Assembly (NCBI RefSeq): GCF_022321485.1
Contig: NZ_JAKOGG010000001.1
Coordinates: 186,001 to 250,000, forward strand
Length of the DNA: 64,000 nucleotides
Origin: Shewanella electrica
GTDB lineage: Bacteria > Pseudomonadota > Gammaproteobacteria > Enterobacterales > Shewanellaceae
Direction: 5' to 3'
Shown: piece after piece, positions 1 through 7,356 of the stretch
How positions within the stretch are numbered: the first letter of the stretch is position 1
Layout of the letters: each line of letters opens with the position of its first letter
Translations under genes and position numbers: made by a program
The notes under the pieces: model-generated
Seen by the model: the letters and a program-made list of their open reading frames with translations, nothing else
The model's database searches: none
What the model was told of the DNA's origin: nothing

Positions 1-164
1 GGTGTGAGCCGCAAAGTGCTTAGGGGCTGGTAGTGGAGTATGACGATACGGCACATCACCTACCTTGTCTAAAGCGCGCTCTGCGTGCTGCAAAACAACC
101 AGCAAAGGTCAGCCGCCCCGAGTGACTGGCAGCTCGCCACCATTTTTAACTTAGGAATCGTTAG

Positions 165-716
165 ATGATAAACGGAGTTACCCGCGCTTTAACTGGCACA
201 GCTATTTTTATGGCAACCACTTTGAGCAGCACTGCGGCGCTAGCCAATGATAACTGGGATAAGTTTAGTGATGTTACCGCGTATGGATTAGTGGCGGCGT
301 CGCTAGCCATTCCAGCCTATAAAGATGATTGGCAAGGCGTCAAACAAGCTGGGCTTAGTGTTGGTGTCGCCACTGGCACCAGTATTCTGGCGAAATCAGT
401 GATCCATGAGCAACGCCCAGATCACAGTGATAATGACAGCTTTCCATCGAACCATGCGGCCATGGCATTTGCCGCTGCGACCACGCTGCAAAAACGTTAT
501 GGTTGGGAATATGGTTTACCTGCCTATGGTATGGCGGCGTTAACTGCTTACGGCCGTGTGGAAGCTGACAAGCATCACTGGGGCGATGTGGCAGCCAGTG
601 CGGTGATCGGCTCGATTTCTGGCTGGTTCTTTACTGATGCTTTTGACAACAAGGTGCAGGTGACTCCTTGGGTTGATCGTGATGCAGCAGGTATTGCGGT
701 GTCGTTCAACTGGTAA
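165..716 (+). CDS. PAP2-family phosphatase, exported
   Basis: A 183-aa type 2 phosphatidic acid phosphatase-like protein, expected to dephosphorylate a lipid or polyprenyl (pyro)phosphate on the periplasmic face. The three family motifs are in order: K77-x6-R84-P85, P94-S-N-H97 (N where many members have G), and R131-x5-H137-x3-D141. An N-terminal signal-like hydrophobic stretch (about 5-27, ending ALA) suggests export. ATG 165 has an AGGAAT-type ribosome site at about 153. The C-terminus past residue 160 is short and polar. The substrate cannot be read from the sequence. It lies upstream of csgD, but about 310 nt separate them and nothing shows a shared function. Confidence 0.85.
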   Translation: MINGVTRALTGTAIFMATTLSSTAALANDNWDKFSDVTAYGLVAASLAIPAYKDDWQGVKQAGLSVGVATGTSILAKSVIHEQRPDHSDNDSFPSNHAAMAFAAATTLQKRYGWEYGLPAYGMAALTAYGRVEADKHHWGDVAASAVIGSISGWFFTDAFDNKVQVTPWVDRDAAGIAVSFNW

Positions 717-1033
717 GCGGTTGCTGTAAGCACTGCGGTCACTCTGCCGTGGTGCTAACTTGCTCTCATGATTTTTCTTGCTCAAATTTCTTATCTATCT
801 TTTCTTTTGAACATTTCTTTTACAAATGTCGCAGTTTTTCATGGTTTTCTGTGTGCAAAACCGATTTCATAAACGAGTGACAATCATGTTTTTGTGAAAT
901 ATAGCCCATTTGTCTTAGTTCTAAAGGCTACCTTGACGACAAAAGTGTAGAAAAAAGGTTAAGTTTTAGTCAGAATTATCTCCCTTCAGGTTTTCTTAAG
1001 CTTATGGAAGGCAAAACCTGAGATTTGAGGGAC
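717..1033. promoter_or_regulatory. csgD upstream region, non-coding
   Basis: About 315 nt between the PAP2 gene and csgD. It becomes AT-rich after 780 and contains no credible gene; the only open frame here is antisense to the PAP2 gene. By position it should hold the csgD promoter and operator sites, but I see no convincing -35/-10 pair at standard spacing and no clear operator. Confidence 0.35.
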
Positions 1034-1729
1034 ATGGACATTAGCGACACCCAACTCGAGGTAATCATGGAAGAGTTCAAGAAATTAATCGTAGTAGCCG
1101 AAAGTGCTACCGTTGGACAGTTACCATTTCTGGCGCAATCCATGGGATTTATGACAGAGGTAATTAGAGATGATCAACAGTTAGCCCTGCTTGATACCGC
1201 AGGCGCTTTGGTGGCGATCTCCATTCAAGGTATGCGTTTAGATAAATACACCATGCCGATAGTGGTTAAGCACGCATTGCAGTTTGCGCCGGTATTTCTT
1301 TATCGCGCAGATGAACAGATGGTTGATCAGCAGGTTGCTCTAATCTCTGGCATTCGTGGTGTGATTAGTGCTGATAAGCAACTTGACCAAGTGTTACATG
1401 CATTGAAAATTCTGATGCAAGGCGAGCTGTATTATGGCCGTGAACAACTGTCGATACTGCTAGATAAGATGTTGAAGTTCAAGCGCCAAGCCAATGATGA
1501 CTCGGCATCGGCGCCGTGTTTACTGCAGTTAACGCGACAAGAAAAACGCATCATCGAGCTTGTTGGTGAAGGGGCGCGTAATAAAGAGATCGCCACCCAT
1601 CTTAATATCAGCGCTCATACTGTTAAGGCGCATCTTTCTTCAATATTTAGAAAGACGCAATCACGTAACCGCGTGGAACTGCTACGCTGGGCGCAACAGT
1701 TCCAAGCCGCTGTTGATACCGTGATTTAG
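1034..1729 (+). CDS. csgD: CsgD-like LuxR-family curli regulator
   Basis: A 231-aa transcription factor. Its C-terminal part (about 160-225) is a LuxR/FixJ helix-turn-helix with the signature LTRQEKRII, NKEIATHLNIS, HTVKAHLSSIF. The N-terminal part is receiver-like but has no obvious phospho-acceptor region, as in CsgD, and a GVISADKQLDQVLHALK segment resembles the matching part of CsgD. The family activates curlin expression. It faces the csg operon and overlaps the csgG stop by 4 nt, so the genes are convergent. The start is uncertain: ATG 1034 (GAGG only 3 nt upstream), TTG 1025 or ATG 1067 are all possible. Confidence 0.85.
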   Translation: MDISDTQLEVIMEEFKKLIVVAESATVGQLPFLAQSMGFMTEVIRDDQQLALLDTAGALVAISIQGMRLDKYTMPIVVKHALQFAPVFLYRADEQMVDQQVALISGIRGVISADKQLDQVLHALKILMQGELYYGREQLSILLDKMLKFKRQANDDSASAPCLLQLTRQEKRIIELVGEGARNKEIATHLNISAHTVKAHLSSIFRKTQSRNRVELLRWAQQFQAAVDTVI

Positions 1730-2505
1730 CCCTTGATAGCATCATTGGTCACGTTTGCTTGCCAGTAGCCCCGTTCAATCCCCTGATGAATGACGCCAGT
1801 TAATGCGGCCTCCATTGCTTGGCGAACGCACAGCTGTACTGGCTCATTGGTGGTATAACCTGCTTCTGCTTCCGCTAGTCGACTTAGGCTGACATAGCGG
1901 AAGAAACTCGCATCCACCTGTTGTGACAGCACTTTTTTTGAAGCTGATACCGACAGTAATACCCGGCCGGTATACACATCCACCGCCCGTAAATAGACCG
2001 AAACTTGATCTTCACGGTACAACTCTGAGGCAGTAATGCCGTAGTAGCCTAAGCCAATCCCGCCGGTGTTAACGTTGGTTTCATAGCTAATGATGCCGCC
2101 TTCAAAGATGATGCGAGACTCCATCAAGTTGGGCAGGTCATTGCCTTTTTCGCGGGTAGCGCCAATGATTTTGCGCTCTGTCAGTAGGTTTTGCAGGCCT
2201 TCACGCTCGACGGGTGCAAACCAGCCGGATTCTAATAGCAATTGAGTCAGCATTGAGGTACCACCTTGCGTTACCGCTGTGGAGAACGAGCTGACGTTTT
2301 GTTGTGGTTTGTATTGGCCTGTTTGATCGCGAAACGCATACACCGATACTGGAATGGCGTGCAGTGGTTTTGGCGCTTGTTGCAGCTCAACCATGGCTCG
2401 TGATGGCGGGTCGATTTCCGCATCGGCAATATTCAGTTGTGGATTATTAAACGCCGCGCAGCCGCTCAGTAACGCTGCGAACACGGATAGAAAAATAGTG
2501 CGCAT
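1726..2505 (-). CDS. csgG: CsgG curli secretion channel lipoprotein
   Basis: A 259-aa outer-membrane lipoprotein that forms the curlin export pore. The signal peptide ends in a lipobox LLSGC with C16 as the lipidated cysteine. The FRDQTGQYKP and VTQGGTSMLTQLLLESGWF segments, followed by VEREGLQNLLTERKII, are recognisable CsgG sequence, and the family's membrane hairpins would follow. It is the last gene of the csgB-A-E-F-G block, 5 nt after csgF, and its stop overlaps the end of csgD on the other strand. It is slightly shorter than E. coli CsgG (277 aa). Confidence 0.95.
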   Translation of the reverse strand: MRTIFLSVFAALLSGCAAFNNPQLNIADAEIDPPSRAMVELQQAPKPLHAIPVSVYAFRDQTGQYKPQQNVSSFSTAVTQGGTSMLTQLLLESGWFAPVEREGLQNLLTERKIIGATREKGNDLPNLMESRIIFEGGIISYETNVNTGGIGLGYYGITASELYREDQVSVYLRAVDVYTGRVLLSVSASKKVLSQQVDASFFRYVSLSRLAEAEAGYTTNEPVQLCVRQAMEAALTGVIHQGIERGYWQANVTNDAIKG

Positions 2506-2510
2506 GGTGC

Positions 2511-2891
2511 TTATCCCATTGATGGCATAGTAATAATGGTGATTTCACCGGTAGATAGGTTGGTGATGGTAACGGTGACGCCGGTGCCGTCAGCGCCGGC
2601 GACGTCGATCTGATAATCACCAGTGTTATAGGTACCTTCCACCAGTTCACCATCCGAGATACGGCGTGTTAGCGAGTTGATAATGTTGCGCTCTAATGCG
2701 GCACGAAACTGGTCTTCGAACCCCAGCTCATTTGAATCATCGGTATGGTTGTTTTGGCTCTGGGCTTTACTCAACAAGAAGTTGGCGTTGAGAGAGTTGC
2801 CGCCAAAGCTGGGGTTAACTGGGGTGTAAACCAACTCTGTGGCTGGTGCGGACATACTCAGGAATATTAGGGTAAACAGAAATGCTTTCAT
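2511..2891 (-). CDS. csgF: CsgF curli assembly factor
   Basis: A 126-aa secreted protein. The signal peptide (about 1-17, ending APA) is followed by a region matching the family's N-terminal CsgG-binding segment: NPSFGGNSLNANFLLSKAQSQN. The rest is predicted beta-rich. CsgF plugs and caps the CsgG pore from outside and anchors the CsgB nucleator. Gaps of 7 nt to csgE and 5 nt to csgG indicate co-translation within one operon. The length fits the family (E. coli 138 aa). Confidence 0.93.
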   Translation of the reverse strand: MKAFLFTLIFLSMSAPATELVYTPVNPSFGGNSLNANFLLSKAQSQNNHTDDSNELGFEDQFRAALERNIINSLTRRISDGELVEGTYNTGDYQIDVAGADGTGVTVTITNLSTGEITIITMPSMG

Positions 2892-2898
2892 GATGTGA

Positions 2899-3276
2899 TC
2901 ACAACCCTTGTTTTAGCAGTTCATCGGTAATGGCATCGGCTTTTATCTGGGCCAGTTGATTGACCGAAATAACAATCGCGGTTTCAGCTTTTTGCTTGAT
3001 ATCGTTATAGCGACGGCCGAAATAGGTCTGGTAAATTTTCTTTTGATTCATCTCTACCCAAAGGTAGGTTCCAGCTTGCGGGTATACTTGTTCATAAATC
3101 ACGACGCTAACCCCGCTCGTTTGCGGCACATCACGCCAATAACTCGAATAGTAAAAGACAAAGTCTTTACCAAAGCGCGTTAGGGTGCGATCCATGACGA
3201 GGCCGGATAGCTCAATTTCTTGCGCTTGGATACTGCTGCTGAGCAGTAGTGCCAGTATTAACCACCATTTCTTCAT
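2899..3276 (-). CDS. csgE: CsgE curli assembly factor
   Basis: A 125-aa periplasmic specificity factor that delivers curlin to CsgG. The signal peptide is MKKWWLILALLLSSSIQA. The body begins with the family motif EIELSGLVMDRTLTRFGKDF and ends in a lysine/alanine-rich helix. The start is odd: a terminator hairpin and its T-tract end almost at the ATG, so there is no Shine-Dalgarno sequence; the bases just upstream are a run of T. Translation from read-through transcripts or a weak start would keep CsgE low relative to curlin, but that is inference. Confidence 0.92.
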   Translation of the reverse strand: MKKWWLILALLLSSSIQAQEIELSGLVMDRTLTRFGKDFVFYYSSYWRDVPQTSGVSVVIYEQVYPQAGTYLWVEMNQKKIYQTYFGRRYNDIKQKAETAIVISVNQLAQIKADAITDELLKQGL

Positions 3277-3279
3277 AAG

Positions 3280-3312
3280 AAAAAAAGGCCTACACCATCA
3301 CTGATGTAGGCC
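3280..3312 (-). terminator. Terminator between csgA and csgE
   Basis: On the minus strand an 8-bp stem (GGCCTACA / TGTAGGCC) closes a loop of about 10 nt and is followed by a 7-T tract. It begins 9 nt after the csgA stop and its T-tract ends a few nt before the csgE ATG. It should end most csgBA transcripts and make csgEFG dependent on read-through. Confidence 0.85.
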
Positions 3313-3320
3313 GACGACCT

Positions 3321-4805
3321 TTAGTTTTGGATAACGGTGGCAGAGTTTTGGCTGCCTACTTGAGATACTTGCATATAGTTGCCAGCACCAGCTTGGGCAC
3401 CCATCGCTAAGTTATCTACACCTTTTTGGTAGATATTGACGACGCCATCATCACCAGTCACGCTGAAGTCACCGCCGCCTACGCCTTGCACGACGTTGCT
3501 ATCACCGACTTGAGCGATGAGTACTGTGTTGTTGTGCTCAGCAACGATCAGATCAACAAGGTTGATGTCGCCAACTTGGCTCACATCTACATAGCTGTCG
3601 GAACTGGCTTTACTTCCTACGTGGCTGACGTTGGCATTGCCGATTTGCATCACAACAGCTGTGTTGTCTTCACCACCAAAGCTAATATGTGAATTGTTTT
3701 CGTTACCACGTTGCACTGTGATGGCGGTGTTATCTGTGCCATCTAACATAGAATAAGTGGTGTTTTCATTACCGATGCTTGCCGCATTAACGGTATTTTT
3801 ACTGCCATAAACCGATGCGTCAGCCACGTTGTAATCACCAGCTTGAAGGATGGTCACTTTATCGTGGTTACCATCTTGCACGCTAATCACTGCATCGTTC
3901 ACATCGCCAAGTTGAGTGACGTTGAGTGAAGTGTCGTTGCTCACCAAACCATCTTGTAGCGTGATTAAGTTGTCAGAACCTTTTTGTTCTGCGGTGATGC
4001 TATTGTCGTTACCAGTAACGGTGTCGACGATAAATTCGTTATATTGACCAGATTGAGTAATATCAAAATCGTTATCGTTGCCATAAACATCGTAGGCGAT
4101 GAAGGTGTTTACGATACCTGATTGGTCAACCACGGCTTTGTTGCCGTTACCTACCACACCGACAATCCCGCCAACGTTAGCGTCACCGTCTTGAGTAATG
4201 GTCATGCGGTTACGATTACCGTAGGTTTCCATCAGCCCAGTTTGGTTGTCATCACCAGTTTGGACGCTGTCTAGACGGTTACGATTACCTTGGAAACTCG
4301 CTTCACTCCAGTTAGCAACGCCATTCTGTTCTTGATAACTGTCGTTACTGTTACCCAGCAGAATAGTGGTCGCTTCGTTGAGACTGCCGTCCTGACTCAC
4401 TTCGGCTTTGTTGTCATCGCCCTGTTGGACCGCAATGGCTTGGTTGAAAAGACCTGCCTGAGTGACAACCGCTTGGTTATCGTTACCAACGACTTGTACT
4501 TGGGCAATATGCCAATCTTCGGTCTGAGCGGTGGCTACTTTGTTACCTGTGCCTTCAGTATAGATGTAGGCTTCTGCCCAGTCGCCTGACTGCGCTGCAC
4601 CGGTAAAGTTAGCTTGACCATATTGTTCGACTTCAGCAATGTGGCGTGTACCGTCTTGGCTGACGACGGCCACGTTACCCTGGGCTGAGGTTACTGGGGC
4701 TTGTTGAGTAACAGACGCATCATTGCTAGCTGCGTACGCTTGACCACATAAAACCACACTGATGGCCAAACCCAACAGGTGTTTACGGTGCTTAGATGTA
4801 AGCAT
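3321..4805 (-). CDS. csgA: CsgA-type major curlin, very large (494 aa)
   Basis: A secreted amyloid subunit: signal peptide to about residue 25 (cleavage after AYA), a short linker, then about 450 residues of curlin-type repeats. The basic unit is about 11 residues ending in G-x-x-N (for example QAGLFN, QQGDDN, QDGSLN). I count about 33 G-x-x-N turns, so nearly every half-turn has one. Units with Q-x-G-x-x-N alternate with ones lacking the Q, giving a 22-residue super-period. E. coli CsgA is 151 aa with five repeats, so this is over three times longer. Asp is frequent in the turns. It lies 12 nt after csgB and a terminator follows. The repeat fold is inferred from family knowledge. Confidence 0.9.
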   Translation of the reverse strand: MLTSKHRKHLLGLAISVVLCGQAYAASNDASVTQQAPVTSAQGNVAVVSQDGTRHIAEVEQYGQANFTGAAQSGDWAEAYIYTEGTGNKVATAQTEDWHIAQVQVVGNDNQAVVTQAGLFNQAIAVQQGDDNKAEVSQDGSLNEATTILLGNSNDSYQEQNGVANWSEASFQGNRNRLDSVQTGDDNQTGLMETYGNRNRMTITQDGDANVGGIVGVVGNGNKAVVDQSGIVNTFIAYDVYGNDNDFDITQSGQYNEFIVDTVTGNDNSITAEQKGSDNLITLQDGLVSNDTSLNVTQLGDVNDAVISVQDGNHDKVTILQAGDYNVADASVYGSKNTVNAASIGNENTTYSMLDGTDNTAITVQRGNENNSHISFGGEDNTAVVMQIGNANVSHVGSKASSDSYVDVSQVGDINLVDLIVAEHNNTVLIAQVGDSNVVQGVGGGDFSVTGDDGVVNIYQKGVDNLAMGAQAGAGNYMQVSQVGSQNSATVIQN

Positions 4806-4817
4806 TTGAGATTCTCC

Positions 4818-5243
4818 CTATCGATATTGAAGGACGGACATTTCCGCCCCGTTGCTTAGCTGTTCAACGGTAATTCCAGAGGTTTGACCCCATTGTCCCA
4901 GCGTAATTTGGTTGTTGTTGCCGATTTGCGATAGTATCGCCTGATTATCATTTCCGGCCTGTAACACGTTGGTTTGATTGCCTTTGCCCACTTGTGTGAG
5001 TGAGACTTGGTTGCCATCACCCACTTGTCCGAGTAATGCAACGTTGCTTTGGCCTGCTTGAAATAAGCTCAGGTCATTGGCATTACCTTGCTGACCAATG
5101 AAGGTGATATTGCCGAGTTGTTGGCGTGTAAGTAACGCAGCGAGCGTTGGGCTGAGTTGATTGTCGGTAGCCATGAGATCGGCGGCACTGCTAGAGGCGC
5201 AAATGCTGGCAAATAGCAGCGCAATGATGACAATTCCTTTCAC
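4818..5243 (-). CDS. csgB: CsgB-type curlin nucleator
   Basis: A small curlin placed first in the operon, the usual position of the nucleator. After the signal peptide (MKGIVIIALLFASICASSSA) and a spacer come six consecutive 11-residue units ending QQGNAN, QAGQSN, QVGDGN, QVGKGN, QAGNDN and QIGNNN, then a degenerate tail ending QYR. I chose the GTG at 5243 because it puts the signal peptide at the N-terminus (141 aa). An ATG at 5297 would add 18 residues ahead of the signal peptide and has no ribosome site. The basic last residue recalls the CsgB C-terminus; a second CsgA-like subunit is the alternative. Confidence 0.82.
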   Translation of the reverse strand: MKGIVIIALLFASICASSSAADLMATDNQLSPTLAALLTRQQLGNITFIGQQGNANDLSLFQAGQSNVALLGQVGDGNQVSLTQVGKGNQTNVLQAGNDNQAILSQIGNNNQITLGQWGQTSGITVEQLSNGAEMSVLQYR

Positions 5244-5483
5244 TCTGATATCCAAACTATCCGTTTTTGATGCCGTCAGCATAGCGAGCTGTATCATTGG
5301 AACAATCAGAACAATGGGCGATTTTTAAAACGCTACAAATGCGAGAATATGTGTTTTAACTTTAAAAATTAGTGGTTTAGTAAAATTCATGATTTTTCGT
5401 AGTAGCCCAAAAGGCTTAATTTTGTATGAAAAATGCACAGGTCAATACTGGGGCGTTGCATGATAAAACCAAGGAAGATAAAC

Positions 5484-6314
5484 ATGATTAAATATTGGGC
5501 GTTAGCGCTAGCAGGATGGTTGATGTGGTGCTCGTCACTATTGGCAGCACCGCTGTCCTATTCAGGCGATGCAGACAGGGAAAGCTATTTGCACGCAGCC
5601 AGCCAGCAAGTGTTGGCGTGGATACAAGCTAACGATGTGGCGGCGCTGGCTGACAGCGTAAACTATCCGGTGACTATCGGCGGTAGTGAACCCGAAGTAT
5701 CGATCCACGATGCCGATGAGTTTACCCATTATTTCCCGCATCTGTTTACTGAAGCATTGCGTCAACAGCTGCGTGATAGCACCCAACCAAGTATTACTTG
5801 GCGCGGTGCCAGAGTGGCTGATGGGGCGTTGTGGCTGACCGATATTTGCGATGATGACCTGTGCCAGCAAGTCACGGTTGCGATCACTTCGTTTTACAGC
5901 CCAGAATTTTATCAGCAGTCGTTTGGGCGCAAAGCCCAGCAACTGTTACAGCAGCGCATGGCTGCTGATCTGGCCGAAGAGTTATTGCCGATTAAGCAAA
6001 ATAACCTGTTGTGGCAGACCAAAGATTACCTAGTACGGGTTGATACGCTCACCGACGGGCAACTGCGTTATGCGGTGTGGTCTGCGGGCAAGGCGATGAA
6101 CAGCAACCCCGATTTGGTGCTGCATAACGGTGAGATGCACTACGACGGCAGCGGCGGCAATTACTATTACCAATTCAATAATGGTAAATATGTTTATCGG
6201 CTAGATGTGGTGATATTGGGCACGGCAGAATCGCCCGCCGGTTACTTAAGAGTCACGCGCGGCGAGCGTACCTTAGTCGAGCAACCAGTGGTTAAGGTGC
6301 TGACGGCGCAGTAA
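5484..6314 (+). CDS. Unknown periplasmic protein beside the curli operon
   Basis: A 276-aa protein I do not recognise. ATG 5484 follows an AAGGA ribosome site and starts a clear signal peptide (MIKYWALALAGWLMWCSSLLAAP), so it should be periplasmic or outer-membrane associated. An upstream in-frame ATG at 5433 would bury the signal sequence and is less likely. Two close cysteines (DICDDDLCQ) may form a disulphide. The C-terminal third is rich in G, N and Y (GSGGNYYYQFNNGKYVYR). It is divergent from csgB across about 240 nt and its 3' end overlaps the convergent LysR gene by 23 nt. A curli-related role is only guilt by association. Confidence 0.65.
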   Translation: MIKYWALALAGWLMWCSSLLAAPLSYSGDADRESYLHAASQQVLAWIQANDVAALADSVNYPVTIGGSEPEVSIHDADEFTHYFPHLFTEALRQQLRDSTQPSITWRGARVADGALWLTDICDDDLCQQVTVAITSFYSPEFYQQSFGRKAQQLLQQRMAADLAEELLPIKQNNLLWQTKDYLVRVDTLTDGQLRYAVWSAGKAMNSNPDLVLHNGEMHYDGSGGNYYYQFNNGKYVYRLDVVILGTAESPAGYLRVTRGERTLVEQPVVKVLTAQ

Positions 6315-7245
6315 GTGCGCTCGCGGCTTTGCTTTCTGCCAATAATGCCTCGCGCGCCAGCCGCTGCTGGTTTACGGTCGCGGCAAAGTTAATCGCTGAT
6401 TGTGAGGGATGCAGTGAGCGATGCGCCACCGCCAACTCCACTTTGATCGCCGTGTGTTTAATTGGCCGATAAACCACCCCTTTTACTGAAAGTTGCCGCA
6501 TCGACTCTGGCAGCATAGAGATACCCAATTCAGCCGATACCATCGACAGAATCGAGGCAATTTGCGGTGCTGGCTGACCAACAATTGGTTCAAATCCCGC
6601 TTCTTGGCACACATGCACCACCGCATCGTGCAAGCTAACCGCAAGTGTGCGCGGCGTCAGAATAAATGGTTCGTTTTTCAGGTCGATAACGTCGATAGTC
6701 TCGTTGGCGCGGGCGATGGGGTGGGAAGCGGGCAGGGCGATCACTAACTGCTCTTCCAAAAAATGTTGCACGGTGAGCTGGGTCGGATCGGAATCTGAAG
6801 GTCTTAGAATGGCCGCATCGAGTCGATCATTGGCGAGTCCTTCCGCTAACGCGAGTGAGTTGGCTTCCTCAATAGTGAGTTCAACTTCGGGGTAGCGGCG
6901 GCGATATTGGCGGATCACTGCCGGGATCGCTGGATGTAATGCGGCGGTGCCCGTCACGCCCAAGCGCAGTTTGCCAATTTCCCCTTTGGCCGCTTTTAAG
7001 GCGATATCTTTGGCGTGCTGCAACTGTTTGGGCAACCCAGCCAACTGTTGATACAACGCCTGACCCGCATCGGTGAGTTCTGCACCATGTGGCGTACGCA
7101 CAAACAACGCCGTGCCGATCTCTTGCTCTAAGGTGCGAATTTGCTGGCTCAGCGGCGGCTGGGCGATGTGTAGCCGGTTGGCCGCGCGGGTAAAATTATG
7201 CTCTTCAGCCACAGCTAAAAAGTAGCGGATATGACGTAGCTCCAT
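6292..7245 (-). CDS. LysR-family transcriptional regulator
   Basis: A 317-aa LysR regulator: winged helix at about 2-60 (MELRHIRYFLAVAEE, AANRLHIAQPPLSQQIRTLE) and a two-lobed effector domain at about 90-300. It is divergent from an MFS transporter gene 111 nt away, the usual layout for a LysR protein controlling its neighbour, and the pair resembles E. coli ynfL-ynfM. The gap between them is AT-rich, as expected for an operator. The effector is unknown. The C-terminal ~20 residues are Ala-rich and overlap the 3' end of the upstream convergent gene. Confidence 0.9.
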   Translation of the reverse strand: MELRHIRYFLAVAEEHNFTRAANRLHIAQPPLSQQIRTLEQEIGTALFVRTPHGAELTDAGQALYQQLAGLPKQLQHAKDIALKAAKGEIGKLRLGVTGTAALHPAIPAVIRQYRRRYPEVELTIEEANSLALAEGLANDRLDAAILRPSDSDPTQLTVQHFLEEQLVIALPASHPIARANETIDVIDLKNEPFILTPRTLAVSLHDAVVHVCQEAGFEPIVGQPAPQIASILSMVSAELGISMLPESMRQLSVKGVVYRPIKHTAIKVELAVAHRSLHPSQSAINFAATVNQQRLAREALLAESKAASALTAPSAP

Positions 7246-7356
7246 GCTATATCCAAAACGTATCGAGATTGGATTTATTATATATTAGAACTATTAAGGC
7301 TGGCTTCATAAAATAGGCGCGTTGACTCCACTTACTAGCCAAAAGTCGTAGATATT

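Noticed and set aside
1-164. Possible end of an upstream gene at the left edge
   Set aside because: A short open stretch ends in TAG near position 33 in one frame, but it is too short to judge and nothing family-like is visible.
3321-4805. CRISPR array or DNA tandem repeat in the curlin gene
   Set aside because: The periodicity is at the protein level (11 residues); the DNA units are too diverged and there are no constant repeats with spacers. No CRISPR array was seen anywhere in the window.
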